Part shown: one piece after another, positions 17,211 to 24,415 of the stretch
Layout of the letters: each line of letters opens with the position of its first letter
How positions within the stretch are numbered: the stretch's first letter is position 1
Assembly: GCA_964398055.1 (NCBI GenBank)
Contig: CAYNLK010000009.1
Location: forward strand, 113,583-177,582
Reading direction: 5' to 3'
Origin: CAYNLK01 sp964398055
GTDB lineage: Bacteria > Chloroflexota > Anaerolineae > 4572-78 > J111
DNA length: 64,000 bases
Translations under genes and position numbers: made by a program
Notes under the pieces: generated by a model
The model's database searches: none
What the model saw: only the letters and a program-made list of their open reading frames with translations
Told to the model about the DNA's origin: nothing

Positions 17211-17893
17211 CTGAGGCCAATGAGGCGTCTGCTAAACGTCGATTGCGGATTACTTTTGCCAAAGAACAGCCCCTCAAATATATCGCCCACCTGGATTTAG
17301 TGCTGGCCTGGGAGCGAGCTTTGCGCCGGGCGGGGATTCCGCTGGCCTACTCGCAGGGCTATAATCCCCGGCCCAAAATTCAGATCGCCTCCGGGTTGCC
17401 GCTCGGTGCTACCGGCTCGGCCGAAATTATGGATATCATCCTCTTTAAACCGGTTGACCCGGCCGACGCTCTGGCCCGAATTAAGACGGCCTTACCGGTT
17501 GGCCTGGCTATTCACGCGGTTGAAGAAATTCCACTCGACGCGCCCACGCTCCAACATTTGTTGCGCCAGGCCGACTATCAGGTAGTGGTCGAAACCGAAT
17601 TATCGGCCGCAGAGCTAACCGGGCGGATTGAAGCCCTCCTGGCCGCAGACTCGGTGATCCAGACTCGCCAGCGCAAAAAGCAGCCGGAAAAGATTGACCT
17701 GCGTCCCTGGCTGCATGAACTTCGCCTGGAGGCGTTGGCCGATGGCCAGGCCCGGCTGCACATGCGGTTAACGGCCGGCCAATTTGGCCATCTTCGCCCC
17801 GAAGAGATTCTCAAGGCGCTCGGCCTCACCGGCAGTTGGGCTGAAATCGAGCGCACTAGCCTTATCTTTGCAAATGACCCCCGGCTCTCCTGA
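17207..17893 (+). CDS. DUF2344 / TIGR03936 radical-SAM-linked protein, stand-alone
   Basis: 228 residues. The N-terminal signature RLRITFAKEQPLKYIAHLDLV, then ALRRAGIPLAYSQGYNPRPKI and SGLPLGATGSAEIMD, identify DUF2344. In most genomes this domain is fused to or directly follows a B12-binding-type radical SAM protein (TIGR03960). Here the upstream gene is a Nudix hydrolase, with a four-base overlap, and no radical SAM gene is in the window. The fold resembles tRNA-pseudouridine-type RNA enzymes. The function is not established. Confidence 0.85.
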   Translation: MTEANEASAKRRLRITFAKEQPLKYIAHLDLVLAWERALRRAGIPLAYSQGYNPRPKIQIASGLPLGATGSAEIMDIILFKPVDPADALARIKTALPVGLAIHAVEEIPLDAPTLQHLLRQADYQVVVETELSAAELTGRIEALLAADSVIQTRQRKKQPEKIDLRPWLHELRLEALADGQARLHMRLTAGQFGHLRPEEILKALGLTGSWAEIERTSLIFANDPRLS

Positions 17894-17948
17894 CTACCTC
17901 CAGCGGGTCAAAAATTTCCTCCCCCAACTTCTCAATATTGCCTACTTA

Positions 17949-17957
17949 TGTTATAAT
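17949..17957 (+). promoter_or_regulatory. Extended -10 promoter element
   Basis: TGTTATAAT (TGn plus a consensus TATAAT at 17952-17957) lies 94 bases before the exported protein at 18051. The -35 position (TTCTCA) is weak, as is common for extended -10 promoters. Confidence 0.55.
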
Positions 17958-18050
17958 CTTATGTGAAGTAACTTTATGTCATGTTGGTGGGTCTAGGGAA
18001 GCGGCCTGGCCCCAAATCTTTGTTTCAAGTTAAGGAAGGGGTTACCACTG

Positions 18051-19097
18051 ATGAAAAACTTGTCGCGGCGATTTCTGATGCTAGTCGGGCTGGTCGTTTT
18101 GTTGGTTCTGGCGGCCAGTACGACCATTTTGGCCCAACAGGGCGAAACGGTTTATCTTACCACGCCCACGGCCGGGCAGACTGTGTCGGGCCTTGTCACC
18201 GTGACCGGCGCGGTCGACTTTGCCGATTTTCAAAAATATGAGCTGTTTCTAAAAACAGGAGAGCAGTTGGTCTGGGCGGCCACCGTGTACGCGCCCGTGA
18301 TCAACGGCGATCTGGCCTTTTTAGACACCCGAACTTTCCCCGACGGGGCCTATCAATTGGTCGTCCGCATGGTTCGAAATACCAGCAACTATACTGAATT
18401 TATGGGGCCGACTTTCTACATTGAGAACAATTTGGGCGCGCCGCTGCCCTATCCTGAAATCGACTCTAGCCCCCTGTATCCGCCGGTTTCCGGGGCCGTC
18501 GCCCGCATCAGAAACTGTAGCGGCCATACCCTTGAATTTGACTACCATAGCCCCACCGGTTTCTGTAGTGGGGGAAATCTCTCGGTCATGTTTAAAGACC
18601 AGAATAGCCCTGTCTGTCCTTATCAGGATGTGTTGCTGGTACCCTGTGAATACCGCGGCACGGCCACTGGCCAGGGCGAACTCCGCGGGGCTGGCTACAG
18701 TTTTGTGGCCGAAGCCGGCAAAATATATGAGCTTAATTATCCGGGGGGTGATGTTATCTACATTGCTGAGGTAGAAGGTGATGAGCGGGCCGCCACCGAC
18801 CTGGGCGGGCTTGTCCCCGGTGATCCTGCTCGCCAGCAGCCGGTTCCGGCGGCCGAGGCCGCGGCCGTGACTGAGGTCACCGCGGCGATGGAGCAATCCC
18901 CGCCGCCGGCTGATGTTTCAACTTCGGCTCCTGCCGTCGTGGCCCCCAGCGCCCCGGCCAGGGTAGAGACGATGCTACCGGAGTCAGGTCAAGCCAGCCG
19001 ATCCCAAACCATCTTTGTGATAGTGGCGGCCGGCTTGATCTTGCTGCTGATTGTGGGTGGAGTGGTGGCGGCTCGCCGGCGAGGCTACCCGGCTTAA
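18051..19097 (+). CDS. Exported surface protein with an LPESG-type C-terminal sorting-like signal
   Basis: 348 residues. The signal peptide spans residues 1-29 (KNLSRRF, hydrophobic run, TILAQQ). Residues 33-125 form an Ig-like (Big) domain (PTAGQTVSGLVTVTGAV, AYQLVVRMVRN). Residues 140-240 form a second domain with four Cys (NCSGHT, FCSGG, VCPYQ, PCEYRG), suited to two disulfides. A Pro/Ala/Val-rich linker of about 70 residues follows. The C-terminus has LPESG, a hydrophobic stretch (FVIVAAGLILLLIVGGVV) and an AARRRG tail. This is the layout of a sortase substrate, with Ser in place of the Thr of LPxTG. If not cleaved it would simply be a C-terminal membrane anchor. No sortase gene is in the window. 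Confidence 0.75.
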   Translation: MKNLSRRFLMLVGLVVLLVLAASTTILAQQGETVYLTTPTAGQTVSGLVTVTGAVDFADFQKYELFLKTGEQLVWAATVYAPVINGDLAFLDTRTFPDGAYQLVVRMVRNTSNYTEFMGPTFYIENNLGAPLPYPEIDSSPLYPPVSGAVARIRNCSGHTLEFDYHSPTGFCSGGNLSVMFKDQNSPVCPYQDVLLVPCEYRGTATGQGELRGAGYSFVAEAGKIYELNYPGGDVIYIAEVEGDERAATDLGGLVPGDPARQQPVPAAEAAAVTEVTAAMEQSPPPADVSTSAPAVVAPSAPARVETMLPESGQASRSQTIFVIVAAGLILLLIVGGVVAARRRGYPA

Positions 19098-19125
19098 CAA
19101 TTTCTACCAACCTGGCTAAATGATG

Positions 19126-19152
19126 ATAGGGCAAGATATTCTCTTGCCCTAT
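19126..19152 (+). terminator. Hairpin terminator
   Basis: A perfect 11-bp stem (ATAGGGCAAGA with its complement) closes a 5-nt loop 29 bases after the exported protein gene. The tail ATTCTGTTC is only moderately T-rich, and the next ATG is at 19161. Confidence 0.6.
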
Positions 19153-19160
19153 TCTGTTCA

Positions 19161-20198
19161 ATGACCAGCCAATTTTTATCGCCGATTGACTATCATCCTT
19201 TTACCCAAACGGCTGAGATGCTGTGGGAGCCTATTTGGCAACTCCAGGTAACGCTCAGCCCGTGTGAGCAGGCTTTGCTGGCCGCCTGGCCGCTGCGGCG
19301 ACTCGGCTTTGTGCGGACGTTTGGCGCAGGTGGTTTGCTGCTGCCCACCCAACATTCTCGCCTGTCGCACGTGCGGGGCGTCTTTGCCCTGGCGGCCCAC
19401 TTGCGGCCCGATGATCAGGAACTGCGGCTGGCTGCCCTGTTGCACGATGTTGGTCACGGTCCCTTTTCCCATTCAGCCGAGCGCTTGCCCGGTTTTGATC
19501 ACCACATCGCCGGCCAGGCCATCATTCTGGGCCAGGAGATCGGCGGCATCTTGCGCCAGTTTGGCTTTGAGCCGGCTGGAATTGTGGCTTTGACGGAAGG
19601 TAATCCCCCCAATCCAATCCGGACTCAAAATGGTCTCCTCCATCTGGATCATCTGGATTTTTTTGTACGCGACCCCTTTGTTTGCGGTTGGCACACCCCC
19701 CTGCCGGCCGAGATATTGTCTCATCTCTATCTGGCTGAAGCCAATGTGGCCGCCGACCTGGCGACTGCCGAGCATCTGGTGGAACGCATCCTGTTTGAAC
19801 ATCGTCTTTTTACCGCCCCGATCAAAATTGCCGCTGAGGCGGTATTGCAGCATCTTTTCAGGCTGGGGAGTAAAAGAGGGATTTTGAGCGCAGATCACGC
19901 CGCCGTAACAGCTATGACCGATGCCGACTTGCTTGCCCGGCTGGCCCGGGCTAACGACCCGGAGATATCGGCCTGGTTAGAGCGGTTACTGCGCCGGCCT
20001 CACACTCTCACCGTGCGCCGCGCTCAACCGGCCGAACCATTGCCGTCAGCCGCGCTGGCGATTCGTTTTGACCAACCTTATTTGAACGAACCTCTGGTCG
20101 ATGGCCGGCCGGTCAGCCAACGCTCTGAACGAGCGGCCTCGCTGCTGGCAGAGGCGCGCTCGCTACTGGGGACGTATCTGGTCGAGCTGTCAGCTTGA
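19161..20198 (+). CDS. HD-domain phosphohydrolase, SAMHD1/YwfO-like
   Basis: 345 residues. The HD metal site is complete: H70 (SRLSHVRG), H95-D96 (LLHDVGHGPFSH), with a further Asp in HLDHLDFFVRD near residue 166. The first 60 residues (ICDPIHG-like start, AWPLRRLGFVRTFG, LLLPTQHSRLSH) are the standard lead-in of the dNTP triphosphohydrolase-related subgroup. Expected activity: metal-dependent phosphohydrolase, possibly on deoxynucleotides, but other nucleotides are known for this subgroup. The ATG at 19161 directly follows a hairpin and has no strong ribosome-binding site. Confidence 0.85.
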   Translation: MTSQFLSPIDYHPFTQTAEMLWEPIWQLQVTLSPCEQALLAAWPLRRLGFVRTFGAGGLLLPTQHSRLSHVRGVFALAAHLRPDDQELRLAALLHDVGHGPFSHSAERLPGFDHHIAGQAIILGQEIGGILRQFGFEPAGIVALTEGNPPNPIRTQNGLLHLDHLDFFVRDPFVCGWHTPLPAEILSHLYLAEANVAADLATAEHLVERILFEHRLFTAPIKIAAEAVLQHLFRLGSKRGILSADHAAVTAMTDADLLARLARANDPEISAWLERLLRRPHTLTVRRAQPAEPLPSAALAIRFDQPYLNEPLVDGRPVSQRSERAASLLAEARSLLGTYLVELSA

Positions 20199-20203
20199 GT
20201 GGG

Positions 20204-20383
20204 CTACAGGGTATCGGAGAAGAGCATTCCGCCCAGGCCAATAATGACCCCAACGTGCAATAGCCATTGCCCGGCGGTTAAAAAAGTGAGCGCCGGAATG
20301 AACTGAGCTAAAAAGCTGATCAACACCAAAACCAGCCCAATGAGGACCGGTAATCCTTTTACCAATGCGATTTTATCGAGCAT
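20204..20383 (-). CDS. Small membrane protein, 59 residues
   Basis: A short minus-strand frame with ATG 20383 preceded by GGAGG at seven bases, a strong site. It encodes a basic start (MLDKIALVKG), one long hydrophobic helix (LPVLIGLVLVLISFLAQF), and a second (WLLHVGVIIGLGGMLF). It lies 28 bases downstream of the hflX stop on the same strand, so it is likely the last gene of the birA-hflX operon. No family recognised. It converges with the HD gene, whose stop is only six bases away. Confidence 0.65.
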   Translation of the reverse strand: MLDKIALVKGLPVLIGLVLVLISFLAQFIPALTFLTAGQWLLHVGVIIGLGGMLFSDTL

Positions 20384-20410
20384 GGGAATCCCTCCAACCC
20401 CATAACAAAT

Positions 20411-21745
20411 TTATACCCGCGCCGGTTCCAGCCGATACCGTTCGACCATACCTCTGAGATGAGCAGGTACGTACACTTCTAAACGAGTCCCATCGGCTAG
20501 ATGCGTTTCCTGGTTGATGATGGCCTGTTCGTGCAGCAGAGCAACTAAATCCCCCCGGTCGTAAGGAATCAGCAAGGCGACCATCTGCCTGGTCGATTGC
20601 AGAATGCCCTCGATCCTGTCCAGCAGGGCGGGCAAGCCCTGGCCGGTTGCGGCGCTGATAGCCAGACTGTTTGGATACTGGGCTACCTGCTCAATGGCTG
20701 CTTCAGGATCGGGTAGCCGATCGATCTTGTTCAAGGCGACTACGGTCGGAATGTCGTCCGCTTCCAGGTCAGCCAGGGTTTGGGCCACGATGGCCGCTTG
20801 CGCCGCGGCATTGGGATGGGTGATATCGACCACGTGCAGGATGAGATCGGCCTCGGTGATTTCTTCCAACGTTGCCCTAAAAGCCGCGACCAGATCGGTG
20901 GGCAGCTTTTGAATGAAGCCAACGGTATCGCTCAAGAGAACTTCATGGCCGCTGGGTAAAGTCACCCGCCGCGTGGTTGGATCGAGCGTGGCAAAAAGTT
21001 GGTCCGCAGCCAGCACCTCGGCGTTGGTGAGGGCGTTGAGCAAGGTGCTTTTACCGGCATTGGTATAGCCAACAATCGCCACCACCTGGACGCCGGCCTG
21101 GCGGCGCTTCTGCCGGTGCCTGGCTCGATGCGCCCGCACCTTCTCCAGTTCCTGTTTGAGATGGGTGATGCGGTGATTGATTTCGCGGCGGTCAACCTCA
21201 AGCTGGGTTTCACCCGGGCCGCGCACCCCCACTCCCCCACTGGCCCCGCCGGCTCGACCGCCGGCCTGGCGGGCCAGGTGAGTCCACATCCGGGTTAGCC
21301 GCGGCAGGCGGTACTCGTATTGGGCCAGTTCCACCTGGAGTTGCCCTTCGCGAGTCCGGGCGTGTTTGGCAAACACGTCCAGGATCAGGGCGGTTCGATC
21401 CAGAACCTTGATGTTGAGCCGCTTTTCCAACTCGCGCTGCTGCCGCGGGCTTAACTCGTCGTCAAACAGAAAAACGTCGATGAACAGTTCATCCCGGTAC
21501 TGCTCCAGCTCTTCAACCTTGCCGCTGCCGATCAGGGTGCTGGGATTGATCTGTTCCAGGCGTTGATACGTCCCGCCGACGACGGCCAATCCGGCCGTAT
21601 CCGCCAGCGCCGCCAACTCCTCCAGTGAGTCCTCCACGCTGAAATTGGGCTGTCCATTGTTGGGCTGCTTTAGTTCAACCGCCACCAGAAAGGCTCGCTC
21701 GGCGGGTGACCGGGTGACTATAAAACGATCATTTTTGGTAGAAAT
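20411..21745 (-). CDS. hflX: GTPase HflX, ribosome-associated
   Basis: HflX has an N-terminal nucleotide-binding domain, a glycine-rich linker (GGRAGGASGGVGVRGPGETQLE) and a G domain with GYTNAGKST (G1), DTVGF (G3) and NKID (G4). The family splits stalled or hibernating ribosomes. The first usual start codon is GTG 21685, but this would delete the conserved opening strand AERAFLVAVEL. The frame is open upstream, and an ATT codon at 21745 lies seven bases after a perfect AAGGAG. I therefore draw the gene from 21745 (444 residues), reading ISTKNDRFIVTRSPAERAFL. The site sits over the birA stop, so translation is probably coupled to birA. Confidence 0.9.
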   Translation of the reverse strand: MSTKNDRFIVTRSPAERAFLVAVELKQPNNGQPNFSVEDSLEELAALADTAGLAVVGGTYQRLEQINPSTLIGSGKVEELEQYRDELFIDVFLFDDELSPRQQRELEKRLNIKVLDRTALILDVFAKHARTREGQLQVELAQYEYRLPRLTRMWTHLARQAGGRAGGASGGVGVRGPGETQLEVDRREINHRITHLKQELEKVRAHRARHRQKRRQAGVQVVAIVGYTNAGKSTLLNALTNAEVLAADQLFATLDPTTRRVTLPSGHEVLLSDTVGFIQKLPTDLVAAFRATLEEITEADLILHVVDITHPNAAAQAAIVAQTLADLEADDIPTVVALNKIDRLPDPEAAIEQVAQYPNSLAISAATGQGLPALLDRIEGILQSTRQMVALLIPYDRGDLVALLHEQAIINQETHLADGTRLEVYVPAHLRGMVERYRLEPARV

Positions 21746-21749
21746 AGAA

Positions 21750-22595
21750 TCACTCCTTCAGTATTTCCAAATCTCCGGCCAGAACGAACTCGGTGGAGCC
21801 ATCGCTCTGCTTCAACAGCAAGGCGCCATCTTCATCGACCCCGACCATGATCCCATGGTAAACTTTATCCGGGCCAGTGACCATTACCGGGTGGCCCAGC
21901 CCGACCAGGCCGCGGCCCCATTCCCGGTGAAACAGCCGGCCCTGGCGGAGTTGCTCATAGCGTCGTTCCACGTTTTCCAAAAACCGTTGCAGAATGGGCA
22001 ACCGGTCGGCGCTGGTATCCCGGCCCAAAATCATCGACAGGCTGGTCGCGGTTTTGAACAGGGGCGATCCCCGGTTGCCGCCGTTTCCGGCCGGCTGTTC
22101 CAGATTGGTTTGCTTGTTGAAATCAAGGTTCACATTCAGGCCAATCCCCACCACCACCCAGTTCAGCCGGTTCGCTTCAATCTCAGCTTCGGTCAGGATG
22201 CCGGCCAGTTTTTTGCCGTCAATCCAGAGTAAATCGTTGGGCCATTTCAGATCGGGTTTGAGGCCGGTTTGCTGCTCGATGGCCTCAACCAGGGCCAGGG
22301 CGCAGAGCATGGTCAGTTGCTGGGCCTGCCTGGGGGCAATCACCTCGGCCGGTCTGAATAATAGGGACAGCAACAGGCTGCTGCCCGCCGGAGCCAGCCA
22401 TTTCCGCTCTTTGAGCCGTCCCCGCCCGGCCAACTGCTCGTCGGTCAGATAGAGCAGACCTTCCGGCGCGCCTTGCCGGGCCAACCCTTTTAATTCGGTA
22501 TTGGTTGAGCCAATCTGGTCAACACAAACCACATTCTGTCCAAATACTCGGGTAGCCAACTTGTGGCGCACCAGATCACCCGATAGACGCTCCAT
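21750..22595 (-). CDS. birA: Biotin--[acetyl-CoA-carboxylase] ligase
   Basis: 281 residues, the catalytic plus C-terminal domain without the N-terminal DNA-binding domain of E. coli BirA, so it is an enzyme and not a repressor. Motifs: IGSTNTELK, the biotinyl-AMP loop AGRGRLKERKW, LKWPNDLLWIDGKKLAGIL with the catalytic Lys pair, and VVVGIGLNVN. The C-terminal SH3-like cap ends in DLEILKE. It attaches biotin to carboxylase carrier proteins. It is followed immediately by hflX, whose ribosome-binding site overlaps the birA stop. Upstream is the SCP2 gene in the same orientation. Confidence 0.92.
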   Translation of the reverse strand: MERLSGDLVRHKLATRVFGQNVVCVDQIGSTNTELKGLARQGAPEGLLYLTDEQLAGRGRLKERKWLAPAGSSLLLSLLFRPAEVIAPRQAQQLTMLCALALVEAIEQQTGLKPDLKWPNDLLWIDGKKLAGILTEAEIEANRLNWVVVGIGLNVNLDFNKQTNLEQPAGNGGNRGSPLFKTATSLSMILGRDTSADRLPILQRFLENVERRYEQLRQGRLFHREWGRGLVGLGHPVMVTGPDKVYHGIMVGVDEDGALLLKQSDGSTEFVLAGDLEILKE

Positions 22596-22637
22596 AATGC
22601 CCCCATTTTAACGACTCAAAACCGCTCACTATAAAGT

Positions 22638-22982
22638 TTACTGATTAACCTGGTTTCGATCAAACAATTCTTGAAACTTCATCGCCAGCATCACATCGCC
22701 CTGGACCTTGATTTTGCCGGCCATGAACAGGCTCATCGGATTGGCTTCACCCATCGACAAGGCGACGTAATCGCTGGCCGCCATCCCCAAACTCAAGTTG
22801 GGCGAGGCCGCCTGCCCCGCCTCGATGGCAATGGCCCTGTTCGCTATTTTAACGGCCCACTGCCCCCCACCCTCGCCGGTTAAATCCAGTTGAATGGTGG
22901 CGTTCATAGCCCCGGCCTTGTCAGCAACAAAGGCTTCCGGCATTTTGCTCAAGATTTCCCGTACATCATCGGCTACGCTCAT
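22638..22982 (-). CDS. SCP2 sterol-binding domain protein
   Basis: 114 residues from ATG 22982, which has AAGGAG ten bases upstream. The longer frame to 23093 runs through the promoter and is rejected. The whole protein is one SCP2 domain: VREILSKMPEAF, TIQLDLTGEGGGQWAVKI, then the family ending NPMSLFMAGKIKVQGDVMLAMKFQELF. SCP2 folds bind hydrophobic ligands such as lipids in the cytoplasm, and free-standing bacterial members have no fixed function. It has its own consensus promoter, divergent from the cupin gene. Confidence 0.88.
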   Translation of the reverse strand: MSVADDVREILSKMPEAFVADKAGAMNATIQLDLTGEGGGQWAVKIANRAIAIEAGQAASPNLSLGMAASDYVALSMGEANPMSLFMAGKIKVQGDVMLAMKFQELFDRNQVNQ

Positions 22983-23025
22983 TGAACTCAGGCTCCTTTT
23001 TGGGTTCCACAAAATGATTGATCTG

Positions 23026-23054
23026 AGTATAATCGACCTGCCACATCCTGTCAA
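23026..23054 (-). promoter_or_regulatory. Consensus sigma-70-type promoter of the SCP2 gene
   Basis: Minus strand: TTGACA (23049-23054), a 17-bp spacer, TATACT (23026-23031). It is a near-perfect housekeeping promoter about 40 bases before ATG 22982. Confidence 0.85.
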
Positions 23055-23075
23055 CGCTAATTCCTGCAAGTCCGG

Positions 23076-23104
23076 TTGACGATCCTGGGGCAAGCAGGTA
23101 GAAT
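23076..23104 (+). promoter_or_regulatory. Promoter of the cupin-radC operon
   Basis: TTGACG (23076-23081), a 17-bp spacer, TAGAAT (23099-23104), about 28 bases upstream of the expected leader end at ATG 23139. It is divergent from the SCP2 promoter, with 21 bp between the two -35 boxes. Confidence 0.8.
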
Positions 23105-23138
23105 ACGGCCAAATTCACTTGCGCTCTAGGAGAAAACT

Positions 23139-23450
23139 ATGGAGTTAAAAGTTACACCCTGGTCCGGAGATGCTCCTCCCACCGAAGAGGAACTGCGCAC
23201 CCGTTTGACCGCTCAAGAACTTAATGTCTACCGCTGGTCGAATGGGCCGGGCGATGTGTATCCTGGCCATACTCACGGTTACCACAAAGTCCTGTACGTG
23301 GTCGCCGGCAGTATCAAATTCGACCTGCCGACCCGTCATGAAACCTACAATCTCAAACCCGGCGACCGCCTTGAACTGCCGTCGGGCACCCGTCACAGCG
23401 CCGTTGTTGGGCCGGACGGCGTCACCTGCCTGGAAGCTCACATCTACTAA
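23139..23450 (+). CDS. Small cupin-domain protein
   Basis: 103 residues, a single cupin barrel. The metal-ligand motif GHTHGYHKVLYVVAG (three His) and the second motif KPGDRLELPSGTRHS are intact. Such small cupins bind a metal and act as enzymes or sensors, so no specific reaction can be assigned. ATG is preceded by TAGGAG at seven bases. radC follows by 26 bases on the same strand. Confidence 0.85.
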   Translation: MELKVTPWSGDAPPTEEELRTRLTAQELNVYRWSNGPGDVYPGHTHGYHKVLYVVAGSIKFDLPTRHETYNLKPGDRLELPSGTRHSAVVGPDGVTCLEAHIY

Positions 23451-23476
23451 ATTCTTATCGCCCCAGAACAGACCCA

Positions 23477-24196
23477 ATGACCAACGAAACTGAATCCGCG
23501 CCTCGTTATCACCTGACCATTCACGATTTCCCGCTGGGAGAACGGCCGCGTGAGCGGCTGCAATATTACGGGGCCAGCGCCCTGTCTAATGCCGAGCTGC
23601 TCGCCATTCTATTGCGGGTGGGCACGCCCGGCGAAAATGTGCTGACACTCAGCACCCGCCTGCTCAGAGATTTCAACGGCCTGGCCGGCCTGGACAAAGC
23701 CGGCTTTGGCGATTTGGCCCAGGTCAAAGGCATTAGTACGGCCAAAACGGCCCAACTCAAGGCGGCGCTTGAGTTGGGCCGGCGGCTGCTGATCTCGTCG
23801 CCCGATGCTCGTCCTCAGATTACCTCCCCTGCGGATGCGGCCAACCTGCTGATGCTGGAGATGGGCAGCCTGGAACAGGAAAATCTGCGCACGATCTTGC
23901 TCGATACTAAGAACAGAGTTTTAGATACCCGCAACGTTTACCAGGGCAACGTAAATTCGTCCATTATTCGGGTGGCCGAGATTTTTCGTGAGGCGGTTAG
24001 AGCCAATGCCACGGCCATGATTGTGGCTCATAATCATCCGTCGGGCGACCCAACGCCTTCTCCTGAAGATGTGCAGGTCACTCGCTTGATTGTGGAGGGG
24101 GGCCGCTTGCTGGGCATCGAAGTGCTCGATCATCTGGTGATCGGTCGGCAGCGCTACGTTAGTCTGCGCGAGCGAGGGCTGGGCTTCGATACATAG
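23477..24196 (+). CDS. radC: RadC family JAB1/MPN-domain protein
   Basis: 239 residues. The helix-hairpin-helix-like N-terminal part (PLGERPRERLQYYGASALSNAELLAILL) is followed by the JAMM metal-binding motif H185-N-H187 ... D198 (AHNHPSGDPTPSPED). Full family length. Despite the name, its role in DNA repair is not established. A metal-dependent hydrolase activity is suggested by the JAMM motif. A terminator hairpin lies 31 bases after the stop. Confidence 0.92.
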   Translation: MTNETESAPRYHLTIHDFPLGERPRERLQYYGASALSNAELLAILLRVGTPGENVLTLSTRLLRDFNGLAGLDKAGFGDLAQVKGISTAKTAQLKAALELGRRLLISSPDARPQITSPADAANLLMLEMGSLEQENLRTILLDTKNRVLDTRNVYQGNVNSSIIRVAEIFREAVRANATAMIVAHNHPSGDPTPSPEDVQVTRLIVEGGRLLGIEVLDHLVIGRQRYVSLRERGLGFDT

Positions 24197-24226
24197 AATC
24201 GGCGCTTATATGGCGGTGTCTGCACC

Positions 24227-24255
24227 GGCATCGGCACACAGCGATGCCCGTTTTT
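24227..24255 (+). terminator. Intrinsic terminator after radC
   Basis: A 7-bp stem (GGCATCG/CGATGCC) with an 8-nt loop is followed by CG and five T. It ends the cupin-radC unit. Confidence 0.75.
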
Positions 24256-24281
24256 GGGTCAAAAGCCCAATTCCATAATAT

Positions 24282-24310
24282 TTTACAAATCACCAGCCGG
24301 GTGTTATACT
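24282..24310 (+). promoter_or_regulatory. Promoter of the alpha-oxoamine synthase gene
   Basis: TTTACA (24282-24287), a 17-bp spacer, then TGT followed by TATACT (24305-24310). It combines a near-consensus -35 with an extended -10. The leader is about 100 bases to ATG 24416. Confidence 0.8.
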
Positions 24311-24415
24311 TTTGCCAATCACCTGGAGAGGCGACTCCACCCTACCCTACTCAACCCGGTTGCCACAACGTTTACTTCTGCCGTAGGATAATGCTGTTAG
24401 GAGAAAAAGGGGCCT

